A DNA stretch of 64,000 nucleotides from Lagopus muta. Taxonomy: Eukaryota; Chordata; Aves; Galliformes; Phasianidae. The notes beneath the pieces were generated by a model. It saw nothing but the letters and a program-made list of their open reading frames with translations. It searched no databases and was not told the origin of the DNA. A program made the position numbers and the translations under genes. Shown in pieces: positions 24,101-39,100 of this stretch. Location of the stretch: positions 26,474,214 to 26,538,213 of the forward strand of contig NC_064433.1 of NCBI RefSeq assembly GCF_023343835.1, written 5' to 3'. Position 1 is the stretch's first letter. Every line of letters starts with the position of its first letter.

Positions 24101-27100
24101 CCATAACAAATCATAACCACAAACTCCCTCTGTTCTGACCACAGTTGTTGCAGCGGTGTACTTGTTTGTGACACTTGACTCTGTAGGCAAAGGCCTAAGT
24201 CATTCATTACCTCCTCAGGTGCCAGGGCACCTGAGCTTGTATCTGGGGAAAAAAAGGCTAAGATTTGGAAGGGAAAACTCTTATCATTGCACCGACACTC
24301 AGATACACGCATCTGCTTCCAGATATGCACACAACATGTGGCCAATCAGTTGTTACAGGGTGACCAATGAAATTTCTGAGCTAGTGACTGTAAGTAGCAT
24401 GCATTTTTTTATGTGCAATAGTAGGATACACAAACTTCAAACAAAAATATAGAGAGGAAAAGGCAAGAGCTTCTTTTTGAATGCTGGAATGCATGTTCAA
24501 GGGCTAAACAGTTCCTGCTATAGTATTTCAGGGGTATTACATTACAGCAAGAGCTGTACAGTATCCAGGTCGGAGGTCCTTTCAGTCCTTTCATTTACCT
24601 CCCACCTTCTTATTTATATTTTAGAAGCCTGGTCAAACATCTAAGAACTTTAAGTCCAGAATAAAATTAAATGTGATGGCAGGATAACTATTGGAGCAGC
24701 TATTATTAGAACCTGAAGGAGCTTTGGCCTTAGCTGAAGAACTGCAGGCACTGAAGGTTCCTGGTGCCTGCAGCTGGCTGAAGTCCAGTACTATAAAGTA
24801 ATGTGAAAGCACTCCACGGTCTTTCCCTAATTCCAGCAGCACTGTGTATGTGGACATGCAGAAAGCATTTGGAAGGCAAAAGAAAGCAATCAGGAAGGAA
24901 ATTATATATGGTGAGTGATGGATTTAGCAAGTCTGCCTGCTTAGTGGCATGACCGTGCAAATCAGGTAGGTGGCTAATGGAAACAAATAGCATGCTCTCA
25001 GAGCCCTGGCAGTGTTTTTGTTGTATGTAACAGTGCTGGAGGCATATGTTGGACTTTGTACATAAGAGAGAGATGGATCATGCACTTTCAAATTTATAGT
25101 TATTAAGTTATACAGTACAATATATATGCACTTTGCCAAACACCGTATGTTTTAGCAAGTTGAACACATCTTCAGTTGCACAGTACCCTGACTTTCCAAG
25201 GTAAGGGGATTCAGGTGAATTTCTGGTCCAAAGCTTTTGTCTGATTTTACCCATTTTTACTGATTCTTACCTCCTTTTTTATGAGGCAGATCCTTACTGT
25301 GACTTACTCATGCAAAACTTTATTGAACCTCATTAAGAATTTTTCCTGGTAAGTAATGAGGGAACAATGGATCCTTAACCTCTTTGGTACATATGCCATT
25401 ATTAATTTCACATCTAAATTTAGCCTTCTAAATTTGGACCATCACTGTCAGTCGCAACTGACCACAAACATTAGTCCTAACCATACCAGCATTACAGAGC
25501 AATTGCCCCCTGTGATAAGATCCCTTGTCAAATTTACAGCTCTTGCAAACATTTTGCTAGAATAAAAGTGAACAAATGAAAAAAAAAAGTACAAACAAAA
25601 CAAAACAATGTAATGGAATGCTAGATTTGTCCCTAGCTTATTGCTCCTTGTGATGCTTAAGTGAAACAGCAATTTGGGATAATGAAGGTTGTGCTGTTGT
25701 AACACTGCGTTGTAGAAGCAAGTACTTCATGCTTCTTAAGGCCTTACGTGATGTCAGTTTGCATCTTACTTCACTTGGTGTCTCAGCCTGTTTTGCAAAA
25801 TGTTGTGTTTCCTAATATCAGCTGCTGCTCAGTATTGCTGAGAAAAAGCAGCAATTTTAAAATGAAGGGTTTTTTTTTTAATTATTTTTTAGATCCACAT
25901 TCAAGTTCAAACCTAAAATTCCTAATGACTTCCAACTCCCAAAGCTGTTTTCAAACTATCGGAAATAGAAAGAACTAGAGGACTGTGACACAGCTTTTCC
26001 CTTATCATGCAGCACACCAATCAGGAGTAAACATCTTGTTCCCCTTAGCAAACATGTTTTCATTGCATTGCAACCCTGCTGACCCAAGCAGTTAGCCAAT
26101 ATTCTGTGGTATTTGTAGAGAAATCAAATATTTTTCCATTTCTGCCCCGTTATTTTCGTGCAGTGTGCACATAGGCTCATTCCATTGAAAATTACTGAGA
26201 GTTAAATAGCAGGAGACAATACTCCAAGTTTAGTTTCTGCCAATTCTTGAGCCAAACCCCTCCATGCTCACAGTCCCATGTCCCTTTCTAGCTGTTTGCC
26301 AGGTACTTGTCTGTGCTCTACTGCTTCTTTTGGAGACATACAGCTGCAATCAATAATCCTTGTTTGTTTCTGCAAGCGAACTTGTAACTGCTTGTCCAGG
26401 CTCTTCAGGCTTGCGTGTGGGGTTGGTCAGCAAGCAATGATTGTACACTACTGCCACAGGCATGAAGTGAAGTGATGCTGGCCTGGCTCAGGCTGGACAT
26501 CAGCTGCCTGCACCACTGCATCTGCTGCATATGCAAGTGACTACTGGAAGCATGTATAGGGCGTTTCAGTTCCTTCTGAAAAATATCCTGCAATGTGTTT
26601 GCCTCTTGCTTAGGAGAGTGGCCCTCCCTCACCTGAGACAGCAAAAGCATTTCACACAGTTTGCAGGAATATGCTGCCCAACTACGGAAGAGTAACTCAG
26701 AAAGTCATTCCAATAGCTGTTCTTGGTTGTTGTACTCATGAGCAATTCTGATCCCAGGAAACAGATTTTGCTGTCCTTTCCCTTGTCTCTGTGTAATGCA
26801 GGTGAGCAATGACAAAGCAGCACACCATTAGTTGTTTGTCAAAATACGTATGGTTTTGTAAGACGTCTTTTTAATGCAAATATAAAGGATTGGTCCTGTT
26901 TGTTTTCAGTGATAAAATTACAAGTAAAACAACATCTTGCAAAGATTGGAAGGTTGGTTTTTTTTTTTTCTATCTACCTGTCCAAATGTTTGTTCTTCCA
27001 GGTAATCCTGAAATTAACTCATTTGGATGGAACTTAATTCTGGACAAGTTTCTAATTCCCCCATCAACCTCTGCGAGGCCGTTTCCATACATCAGCCTTC

Positions 27101-27544
27101 TCTTTACCTTTTTACTCTTTTACAATTCATGCAGAGTATTTATCAATGTTCTGATGATAAACCTGACCTTCACCTGCTCTGTGGTGTGTACTCTTCTGAG
27201 AGCAGCTGGTTGCTTTCACAACCTTTGTTTTTGTGGACACTGTGTGAATTCCGTAGGGAATTTTCCACGTATCTTAAAATATTTGAATACAACATCTAAT
27301 TTAGGAGCCTAGTCAGAACTTAGGTAGACTGAACTATCATGATGTGCTGACTGCAGGGCTTCCAGGTGACTGTGCTTTTAACCAGCATATCTCTGTGAAG
27401 TTCCTGAAGTTGGGAAGAATGAGGCAAGGCTTTAATGCTGTTGTTCTCAATCTTCTGACTCGTCTTGAATTCTCTGTGCTGGTTCTTATGGGAATTTATT
27501 TTTCTTGGTAAAGGGAGGAAGTCTGACTTTTTACACAGGCAGAT
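21136..27544. other. Intergenic DNA, no supported gene
   Basis: Unique-looking, AT-moderate sequence. Open frames are short and I found no pair of frames with matching splice signals or a known domain. An unannotated long non-coding RNA, including one divergent from the IFRD1 CpG island, cannot be excluded. An A-run lies near 21728-21740. Confidence 0.45.
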
Positions 27545-27817
27545 AGTGATAGAACAAGGGGGAATGGTTTCAAACCAAAAGAGGAGATTTAAATTAGTTA
27601 TTAGGAGGAAATTCTTTACTCTTAGGGTGGTGAAGCACTGGTACAGACTGCTCAGAGAAGCTGTGGATGCCCCATCCCTGGAGGCCTTCCAGGCCTGGCT
27701 GGATGGGGCCCTAGGCAGCTTGAGCTGGTGGGTGGCAACCTTGCCCATGCTGGGGGTGCTGGAACTAGATGGCCTTTTAGGATTTCTTCCAACCCAAGAT
27801 TCCGTGATTCTAAGATA
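27545..27817 (+). mobile_element. CR1 LINE 3'-end fragment
   Basis: Plus-orientation CR1: ATTCTTTACTCTTAGGGTGG, then GATGCCCCATCCCTGGAGG, CTGGATGGGGCCCTAGGCAG, a GGAACTAGATG block and the terminal TTCCGTGATTCTAAG. It is 5'-truncated, as most CR1 copies are, and relatively well preserved compared with the copy at 5210. Confidence 0.95.
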
Positions 27818-30800
27818 AAGACACTGTTGGCCAGTATTCCAGATGATGTCTCATCGCTGTCATCAATAGCTTTCCCACTTCTCTGTCAATTAGAAATACC
27901 CTGTCTGAAATAGTCAGCGTGTTAACTTTTAACAGGTATCAACTGTGTCCTCTTTCCCTCCTCATGATTTACAGTTTATTAACTCTAGTTTAGACCTGAA
28001 GTTCAGGATAATCTGAAGTTTGTGATGTTTCACTTCAAATTATTAAGTAGATGATTAAAGTTTACTTTATTTGTCAGGCTAGATCTCAAGTTCAGTTCTT
28101 GCTGGGCAATGTTTTGAATCTTTAAATGCACCCTCTATAAAGACATTCCCCCAAAACTACACGGTGGTTTTCAAATTCACCATCTTTTTTGCTGTGTCCT
28201 GGCCATCAGTGACAGCATTGGTCTGCTGTTCTCAAGAATAAGAGATTAAGAGATTCCTGTCAGAAGCCCTTTTTCTGTGTTGAGTAGTCCTCCAGTTGTT
28301 GCCTATACTTTTTTCAGGCCATCCAAACAGTGACTGTTGAAAGGTATAATTTCTTAATAAAGGGAAATGTGACAGTAAAACTGCTATCAGCTATTAGGTA
28401 ATTGCAGCTCTATTTCCGTTCAGTGAGTGGAAAATTATTCTTGTTTGAAAGAGGATTATTTGATTGCTGCTTATTTGGGAGGTGCTTTCTCGCTGCAGAT
28501 TGCACTGATGCTGCTTAGGACCTGCCAAAGCCCATGCTTCGCAGTGTCGATAATACTCAAACTTCACATGTCTCTTAAAACCAAAAAGTGAAAATATGAA
28601 GAGTGTCTACATGTTGGAGTGGAAAGATTGCTTCAGCTGCTGGCTTACAGAGTTGTGGTTGAGCAAGATAAGGAAAGGAATGACGTTTCCACAGAAGGAA
28701 GAGTTGGTTGGGTTTTTTTGTTTGTTTGTTTGGTTTTTTTTTGTGGTACAAGAGGGCTTGTACATGGCTTTTACTCTACTTAATTCAAAACCAGGGAATA
28801 TCTGGTTGCATACCTTGTGGTACCTCAAAGCCAAAGTCCTGTTATATCCCAGATACTTTAGCATCCCTGTTTTCCTATTCCTACTGCACACAGGATGACT
28901 GCATTCTTCCTTCCCTTCTCTATTCAAAGGATCCACCTTTTCTACTTCCCCACTTTTGCCAGTGTTTTTGCATTGCCCTATCTCTGGGTACAATTTATTT
29001 TCCAAGGGATTCTGTATCCTTCATTTCATTTTCTCTGTACCATGTCCACCAGGATTCCCTTCTCTCATCCTTCTCCCTTTCTCCATCACAGACTGAATTA
29101 AACACTTTGGATTTACACTCAGAAGAGCTCAGATCTTCAGGCTGTTGGAAGATTTTATCAACCTGTATTTTGAGAGGTAGGCATGCCAACTATTGTTGGA
29201 AGTGCTGGGCATGTTAAATAGCAGCTCCAACTATCACTCTCTGGTTGATTGTCCTCAAAATCAGGCAGTTCCTTATATTCTGGAAATGACTAAATGTAAT
29301 ATAGTGAAGTTGTCACGTTACAGTTAAGCATGAACAAACATGGGTATGAAGTTCTATGTGGGCTGTGCCTTTTCAAGGTCCAAAGGTGAAGGCTCGCTCC
29401 TGGGTACAAAAGCTGCTTTACCATTTCAGGTACTGATTAATACAATATTTTTAAAAATCAAATTGTTAGTATTAAGTTATCAGCATTTAAACAGTAAGGA
29501 GCTACACAGAGGGAGAAATGTGCATATCGTACAGGAACTAGAGGGCCCTCTCTGGCAGAACAAGTACATCTGTCAGATGAAAACAGAAAACCAGGTGCAA
29601 ATGGAGCAGAAAAAGGATGCAACCCTCACAGAAATCTTCCATGCAATATACTGGGCGCAGGGCATATACAAAGCAATAAAGTTTAGGATTTCCAGGTGCT
29701 GTCATTGACAGCCCAGATTAATGACTCATTCAAATATGTGTAAGTGATGCACTTTGAAAATAAGAATGTGGGCAGACAGGTATGGGCACAGAAATGCACA
29801 CAACAGTTTGTTTAAACAGTGTCTTCCCAACCAGCTTGGTAACAGGCTGTAGTACTGCTCCATGCCTGCAACCTACATCTCCTGTTGCAGTGCCACAGAA
29901 CCCTGCTTGGCTCCCATCCGTGCCTCCTGAACTTGCAGAGTGCCCAGCACAACAGCCTTAAGAAAGAAAGAGGAAGAACAAATTATAAGAAAAGAGAAGA
30001 AGAGGGGAAAATATGTGGCATGCATTGGTTTCATACTGATTAAGAGTCCTTGCTGGAGATCCCCCGGACCAGCACTTCCCTTCCTCACATTGGGCCCAGC
30101 CCACTGAAAGTGCTGCCTGAGTGACTATCCAAATGGCATCTGCCTGCCTGAGTTGGCTCCCACTGTGGTCCTCACACCATCAACTTGGACAGCTGCAGCA
30201 GCAGGAGTGGGAATGTCCCCCCATTCCTAGGATGGTTCAGGTGCCCTGAAAGTGCGTGTTTAATGGGAGCTGCCATGAAGGTTGTTGGAGAGACACGTGG
30301 AAATAGCAACCAGCATGGTGCCCTATGAGCTGGCTCATTAAAGACACTAATAACGATGTGCAGCATTCCTCTGCCTTGAGATCAGCACCCCAGAGTAATC
30401 AGGATGATGCCAGAACTGTGCAACACCTTGCAACGCTGTCATTAAAAGCCAAATCTTCGCCTCAGAAAAGTCAGTGCCAAAACCCCATTTCAGTCTTCTG
30501 CTGCCTTTTGGCCATCTTCTGCCAGCCCAGACATTGGGCACACACCAGGGGATGGGGACATTAGCCTATGGGTGGATGGGAGCCAGGATTAGGCCTGGTA
30601 AGTGGCCTCCTGATGCCCAGCAGCTCTACTCTTCTGGTTTTCTTGCTATTTCTAGCACAGAGGCAATATACTCAGGACAGAAAACAGCATGAGTGGAAAT
30701 GGAAAAGATAAGATTCTGTAAGATATCATACAATAAATACAATGCAGTATTGTATAAGATAAGACTGCTACTGTTAGAAAATCTATTGCTTGGTCAAATG

Positions 30801-31505
30801 ATAAGGGAGGACAAAATAAATCTTCTGGGGCTTATAATTCATTGTGTGTTTTTAAGGATTAAAGTTTTCTTTTTAGGGAGAAGTTGAGGGGAGGTTGGTT
30901 TCTTTTGTTTCAGATCATACTTCTAATTATAAAGTTCTCTTTTGTCTCTCAATGTTGGTGGGAGCTAATCACTACTGTGGTCTGAATAATACATCTGTCT
31001 CAACATCCAGACTTTTCAGAGGGCACCTGATTTTTAGAGGAGGCTCCCAAGTAAAGGTGTGTGCTGAAGGCACCCAGCACCCCGCAGGCGCAGGGAGAGA
31101 GGTAGAGCTCAGAAAGCCTCAAGGACCTTTCCTTCCAACTGTAGGGCAAAGTCTGTGGAGTGAAAACACAGAGCAGTTTTCTTCTGGAAGTTTCTGCCTA
31201 GGACCTCTGTGCTTCTCTGTGGTAGCACATGACTGCATGCCACAGCACCAGGGTTAAGAAAATGTCCTCAGAGGACAACCAGACTGTTTTCCTGTATCAC
31301 AGAATTTGTCTGTTCATAATTATACCCAGGGCAGTTAGAATCTCTTTAACTCTTTTCACTATATTTATGTGTTATATAAACAGGGCTATAGGGACAAGGC
31401 ATACCCTACAGGCTAACAGTGACCTGCTTTGCAAAATGACGAGCTTTGCATGTACCATCTCTTCCATTTTTTATTTGAAAGCATCTCCTGAACAGTGGAG
31501 TAACA
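27818..31505. other. Intergenic DNA, no supported gene
   Basis: No gene recognised. A T/G-rich low-complexity tract (GTTTGTTTGTTTGG and flanking T runs) lies at about 28711-28742. The open frames around 28.6-29.2 kb overlap that tract and show no domain. Confidence 0.45.
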
Positions 31506-31597
31506 TCACAGAATCACAGAATCACAGAATTGTAGGGGTTGGAAGGGACCTCCAGAGATCATCGAGTCCAACCCCCTTGGATCATCCTTGGAGAGCC
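31506..31597 (-). mobile_element. CR1 LINE terminal fragment, reverse orientation
   Basis: Begins with three copies of the CR1 terminal 8-mer unit in reverse (ACAGAATCACAGAATCACAG), then GGTTGGAAGGGACCTCCAGA and GATCATCGAGTCCAACCCCC. Only the last roughly 90 bases of the element are present; the sequence is close to consensus. Confidence 0.9.
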
Positions 31598-32340
31598 CGT
31601 CAGAAGCACCGCTGTGGCGTGTGTGTGACCTGGGCACAGCCTAGACTGACCTGGACAAAGAGGTGAGCTGGGCTTGGTGCTGCCTGGTGACTGGAAGGAG
31701 TCTGAGCAGAAAAGCTGGGCTGGGGAGGAGTTCCCAGCACAAACAAGGCCCTTCCCAATGGCTGTTTCCAGGGGAAATTTTTTCTGTGAGAGATTGTGGC
31801 ACACGTTTTGGTGAGGATGATGAATTGCCGTCACTTCCCTGTGTAACGCTACAGTGCAATGGAAAGTGCAGCAGTAACAACAGGGTGGCAAAGTCCTAGG
31901 CTGCAACAAGCGAGGATTTGCCCAAGTGCAGCAGTTGGGGACACAGAAAGAAAGGAAAAAAGCTGCTGAGCCTTGGAAGGCCTCAGGTAGCAGGGATCTC
32001 CAGAGAGGCACCCTTGCCTCCACTGCCAACCCTTCAGTGATGTCTGGGAAGGGTTTGTGTGCACCTGAGCTGCCCTGGGTTGGCCCTGCCTTCCCACCAG
32101 GTGCTCAATCACTGCCTCAAGCTGTGACTGACCATTGCCGCACAGCCCTGCAAAACTGCTGCTGGGCCCCAGCCTTTATCTCAGACATGACAAAAGAAGA
32201 AGAGCACAGACTTGATGCAGTGCAACTTGTGCTTTAATGACCCACGGAGCGCTGGCTGTGCCGTATCCAGCACATTTTTAGCAAAACCCCACTGAAGGCA
32301 TCGTGGAGAGCCGGGTGCTCAGCTGGGGACATGGACTGTC
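31598..32340. other. Gap upstream of the ZC3H11A-like gene, no supported gene
   Basis: GC content rises towards 32.3 kb. Overlapping open frames on both strands up to 156 codons have no recognisable domain. Part of this stretch may be distal promoter or upstream 5' UTR of the gene at 33,027-36,030. Confidence 0.4.
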
Positions 32341-32374
32341 CGGTGACATCACAAGCACGGTGACATCACAAGCA
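32341..32374. repeat. Exact 17-base tandem duplication carrying TGACATCA
   Basis: The unit CGGTGACATCACAAGCA occurs twice back to back. Each copy holds TGACATCA (32344-32351 and 32361-32368), one transition away from the CRE octamer TGACGTCA. It lies about 200 bases before the proposed first-exon donor of the ZC3H11A-like gene. Confidence 0.8.
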
Positions 32375-33026
32375 CTGTGCTTGGGGCCGTGGCTGCCACC
32401 AGTGAGTGCCACAGCCGTGAGCGCTGCGCAGGAGTGTGGACACACTGTGTAAGCTCTCGTCCCGGCTGGCAGTGAGAGTGGTGTTGGCTGACGGGTGCTG
32501 CCCGCTCTTGCTGACGGTGTTGCTCAGCCATTGGGCTGGTGTGTGAACTGGAAGGGAGAAGGACTGCAGCTGTTCCTGGTAAGCCAGAACTGTAGGTTTG
32601 TCAAACGTGTGAGTCGTACCAGTGCATCCATTGCAGCTGCAGCAAGAGGAGAAGATGAAGGGAGTCATTTTCATGTCAGGAACGCAAAATGTGTGCTGCT
32701 AGGTGTATAACTGGTGATGAGATGGAGGACAGTGCTTGCTGGGAGAAGTCGTGGCAGTAGTTAGACACAAGTTGGATCTCGACTTGGCACAGTTCTTGCA
32801 ACCAGCTGCTTCTGAGACACTGCCCTCCTCCAGAGTTCATACGGCATAAAAGAAGAAAGCTGGAAAACGCTTATTCCTCATGATTCTTCCCTTGTTGATG
32901 CCTCCTCTAGGGTTCCTGTCTGAGAGGACATTTTGTGGATCCAAGCAGCTCCGGACTGCAGTCGGCTCTTTCCAAGAGCGGGGAATTCCTTTGGAGACAG
33001 CCCAACCTTGCTCTAAGAAGTTCCCC
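32375..33026 (+). promoter_or_regulatory. Probable promoter and 5' UTR exons of the ZC3H11A-like gene
   Basis: A moderately CpG-rich patch (about 32,390-32,540) with an NRF1-like GCGCTGCGCA and an inverted CCAAT (ATTGG near 32,531) is followed by a good donor (CCTG then GTAAGC, exon end 32578). An acceptor (CCTCCTCTAG) follows at 32910, so a 5' UTR exon would run from 32911 into the coding exon ending at 33080. Splice signals are seen; their pairing and the start site are inferred. Confidence 0.4.
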
Positions 33027-36030
<3,004 letters not shown>

Positions 36031-36115
36031 GACCAACAACATTTCAACATCATAGTCTGATTGAATATTTTAAAACAACAACAACAACCATCAATTAAAA
36101 CCAACCCTATTCCTT
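36031..36115 (+). other. 3' UTR of the ZC3H11A-like gene with ATTAAA signal
   Basis: ATTAAA at 36094-36099, the commonest variant poly(A) hexamer, lies about 65 bases after the stop codon and implies a very short 3' UTR. An ACA-repeat stretch precedes it. Use is inferred. Confidence 0.5.
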
Positions 36116-39100
36116 TTCAACCCTGTTCCTTTTCTTTCTTATTCTGAGGGGACGCTTTTCCTGAAACTCTGCAATGAGTCTTAAAGCAGAGTCAAACAGG
36201 TAAAAATCAGCAGTGCCTGCATTCTGTTCTGATTTCCCTGCTGGTCAGAGTTCAGGGGTCGTGCACCCACTCCCCAGCTCTGGGCGGCTGCCTTCAGCAT
36301 CGAGAGCACAAAGCACTTGTGTGGGCACAGAACGACGTCCATCCACAAGGCCAAACCTGAAACTTCTTCCTTCCTCCCCCCTTAGCAAAACTGCATTGGG
36401 TTCAAGTGGAGGCTCTGGGGTTCTGCTTCCTTGGACAGTGCCTGTGTCAACTGCAGCGCCCATCTCCCTCTCGCATCTCCCACTTCCTCACCCCTCAGGT
36501 CTCACGCTGCATGCTGACATGCATGAGGTTGCTGATAAGGTCTTGCTGTGCATGTCTAACATGCTGAAGGTGTAATTCTGGCTGCCTTTTGATGCAGTTG
36601 AGTAGCTAGAACTGAGGAAGGAAAGCAGATTTGCATGTTAGACTATTACAGACCCAAATGGGATGAGTAGTCACTGTAGTTTGCAACAACATTTTTGACA
36701 CGATTTGTAATAGCACGTAATGGCAATTGAGGTGCTGAAGAGAAGGCACGTCTCCTACAGTTTAACCACAGGAACAATTAAAGGTGCAAAAGTCCATTTT
36801 CCTCATGTGCTGTCAGGCAGAATACATTAACCTATGAACAAACCCAGAGGTTGCAATCTTTTGTTCTGAGAATTAGCTAACCTCATAATTACAGGTTTAT
36901 GTATAACCAAAGGAAACTCCTTTTGATCTGTTCTTTTACACCGAGTTGGTTTACATCAAAATAATCATAGGCATGGTTTGCCCAAGGAATGTCTCCGAGC
37001 AGCATGACTGAGATTTTCTTCCAATAAAACTTACTACACCTTGAGAGTTTCCAGTGAGCTTTCAGGAGGGCTTTCAGAAAGAGAAATTACCCGGAGCTAT
37101 CTACCATGATAGAAATGGAGTCTAAGTACAAAAGCTGCCTGTGCTTCCCAGAAATATTAGCCTTTCTAAGTCAGGACAGCGTCATAAAACCTCATGACAT
37201 CATTTGCCTCCATTCAGTCACAACTCATTTCTCACTAATACGAGGAGTGCAATCCAGGATAGATTTACTTCCATGAACATAATTTACTTTGTTATCTCAT
37301 GAAAAAAAAGCAATTAGCCCAGATGTCAGGTGTTACTGATTTCTGTACCAGGTAAGTTGATGACGGCAGCAGATGTTTCTTCAGGATGGGAACTCCTGTT
37401 TGCTCACTAAGAAGACAGGTTGACTTACATCCCCAAATCCAGCAACAATTGTGGCACAGGGCTGTGTAATTTTCCAGCATTCAAATTTCCTTTCAGGAGA
37501 GCACGTAAGCAGCAATCTTTGCCTCTTCACCTCAAACAGAGGCACGTGCCAAGGGTTTGCTGTGGAAGTATCAGAGCATCTGTGCCAGCTGGGCTGCCTT
37601 GGTGCTCAGCATCAGGGCTTACCTCGATGGCAGCTTCTCCACTCCTTCCGCTTGGTGTCACACAAGCACAAAGCAGTACCCTTGTTTTGCACATGGCCTT
37701 TATTCGGGGTGCTTATTCTGGGAGAAAAAGCTTGTAACTGAAGGCACTTAAAGACACTTCTGCATTTATCAAACTTAGCATGATAAATCCTGGGCTGTTA
37801 TGCAAGCTTTCGTGTCAGTAAGTTTAACAGCTGTGGTGTCCTAAAGACTGCTCCACGTTTAGAAGGGTAAACAAGGCTCTTTTTCCTTGGTGGTTGCTGA
37901 GAAAGCTCCTAACAGGTCTAATAATGCTTTTGTCCTGTGGGAAATATGTATGTTAATTTGGCTGTGTAAACACTCCTTCCTCATAAGGAAATGCTCTGCT
38001 TGGCCCTGCATGTCCCTTCACGTGTTTTATAGAAACATTTATATAAACAGTTGACTCCCATGCCTCTTCTCACCTCGTCATTAACATCGGTCAAAATATA
38101 ACAGCCTCCAAACACTTTTCTATATTTATGACTTCTGTACAGAATCTTCCCAGTCCTCTTCCCCTCTAGAGTTAAATGCCTCTGTTGCATCAGATGAATT
38201 CAGGCTACTTTAGACTTGTCAGTCATGGTAGCCAGGGAGAATCGTCCCTGTAAAGAGCTTTATGGGCATCTCTAGCCCTGATCTTCGCAACTTAGGCATT
38301 AAAAAAACAACCTTCAAAACTTAGGACCGGAGCACATTGTTCCTTCTACATTTTCTATCTACATTTTGGCTACAGTTGTGAAGGCAGCTGCTTTTAAAAC
38401 AATTTTCCTGTTTTTAAAAGCAATTTTTAAACACTGACTGATATCACTGCATCCCTGATTGCTGCTCAGCACGAGCCATAATTATGAATGGAGGGCACAA
38501 AAGGAGCTTGCACTGCTGCCATCTCCTGGCCCAGCTAATGAAATCCTCAGAGCAGTAACAAAGGCGCATCTACAATGAAGAGAAACTAAACTAAAATAGT
38601 ACATCAATCTTCCTGAAGGCAGCAGTAATATGCAGGAAAAGCATGTTGAAGGCAGGGTACACCAGAAGGACCACTGCCAACTGGAAATTGCAATGACCTC
38701 TGCAACTGTCTTGCTCATTGTTTTCCAACCAATGTAACACTGATGATGACAATAAGACTCATAAGAAAAGATGCCTCTCTCTGTGTTTTGGAAGGCATTT
38801 GATATAGTGGATCCGCAGCCAATTTTGTGGTTTTGTTGAAATGATTTCCCCACTGTTTGTACAATCCTTTCAAAGCATGGAAAAAGAGAGAGGAAAATGT
38901 TATTTGGTTTTGAGCAGTTAAATGGAAAGCAATGGAAATGACCTAGGGAAGTTCAAGGAGAGGTGGAGGGTCAGATATTGTATCTGTATAAGACAGATAT
39001 TGATTATGTAAGTACAAAATATGTTTAATTTCTGCCCTTATTTTGTGAACGGAAGTACAGTATTTTGTTTTTACTCCATTCACACATGCTGAATTTCAGA

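Noticed and set aside
26890-27312. 140-codon hydrophobic plus-strand frame
   Set aside because: Derived from T-rich sequence including a T run; no domain or splice support.
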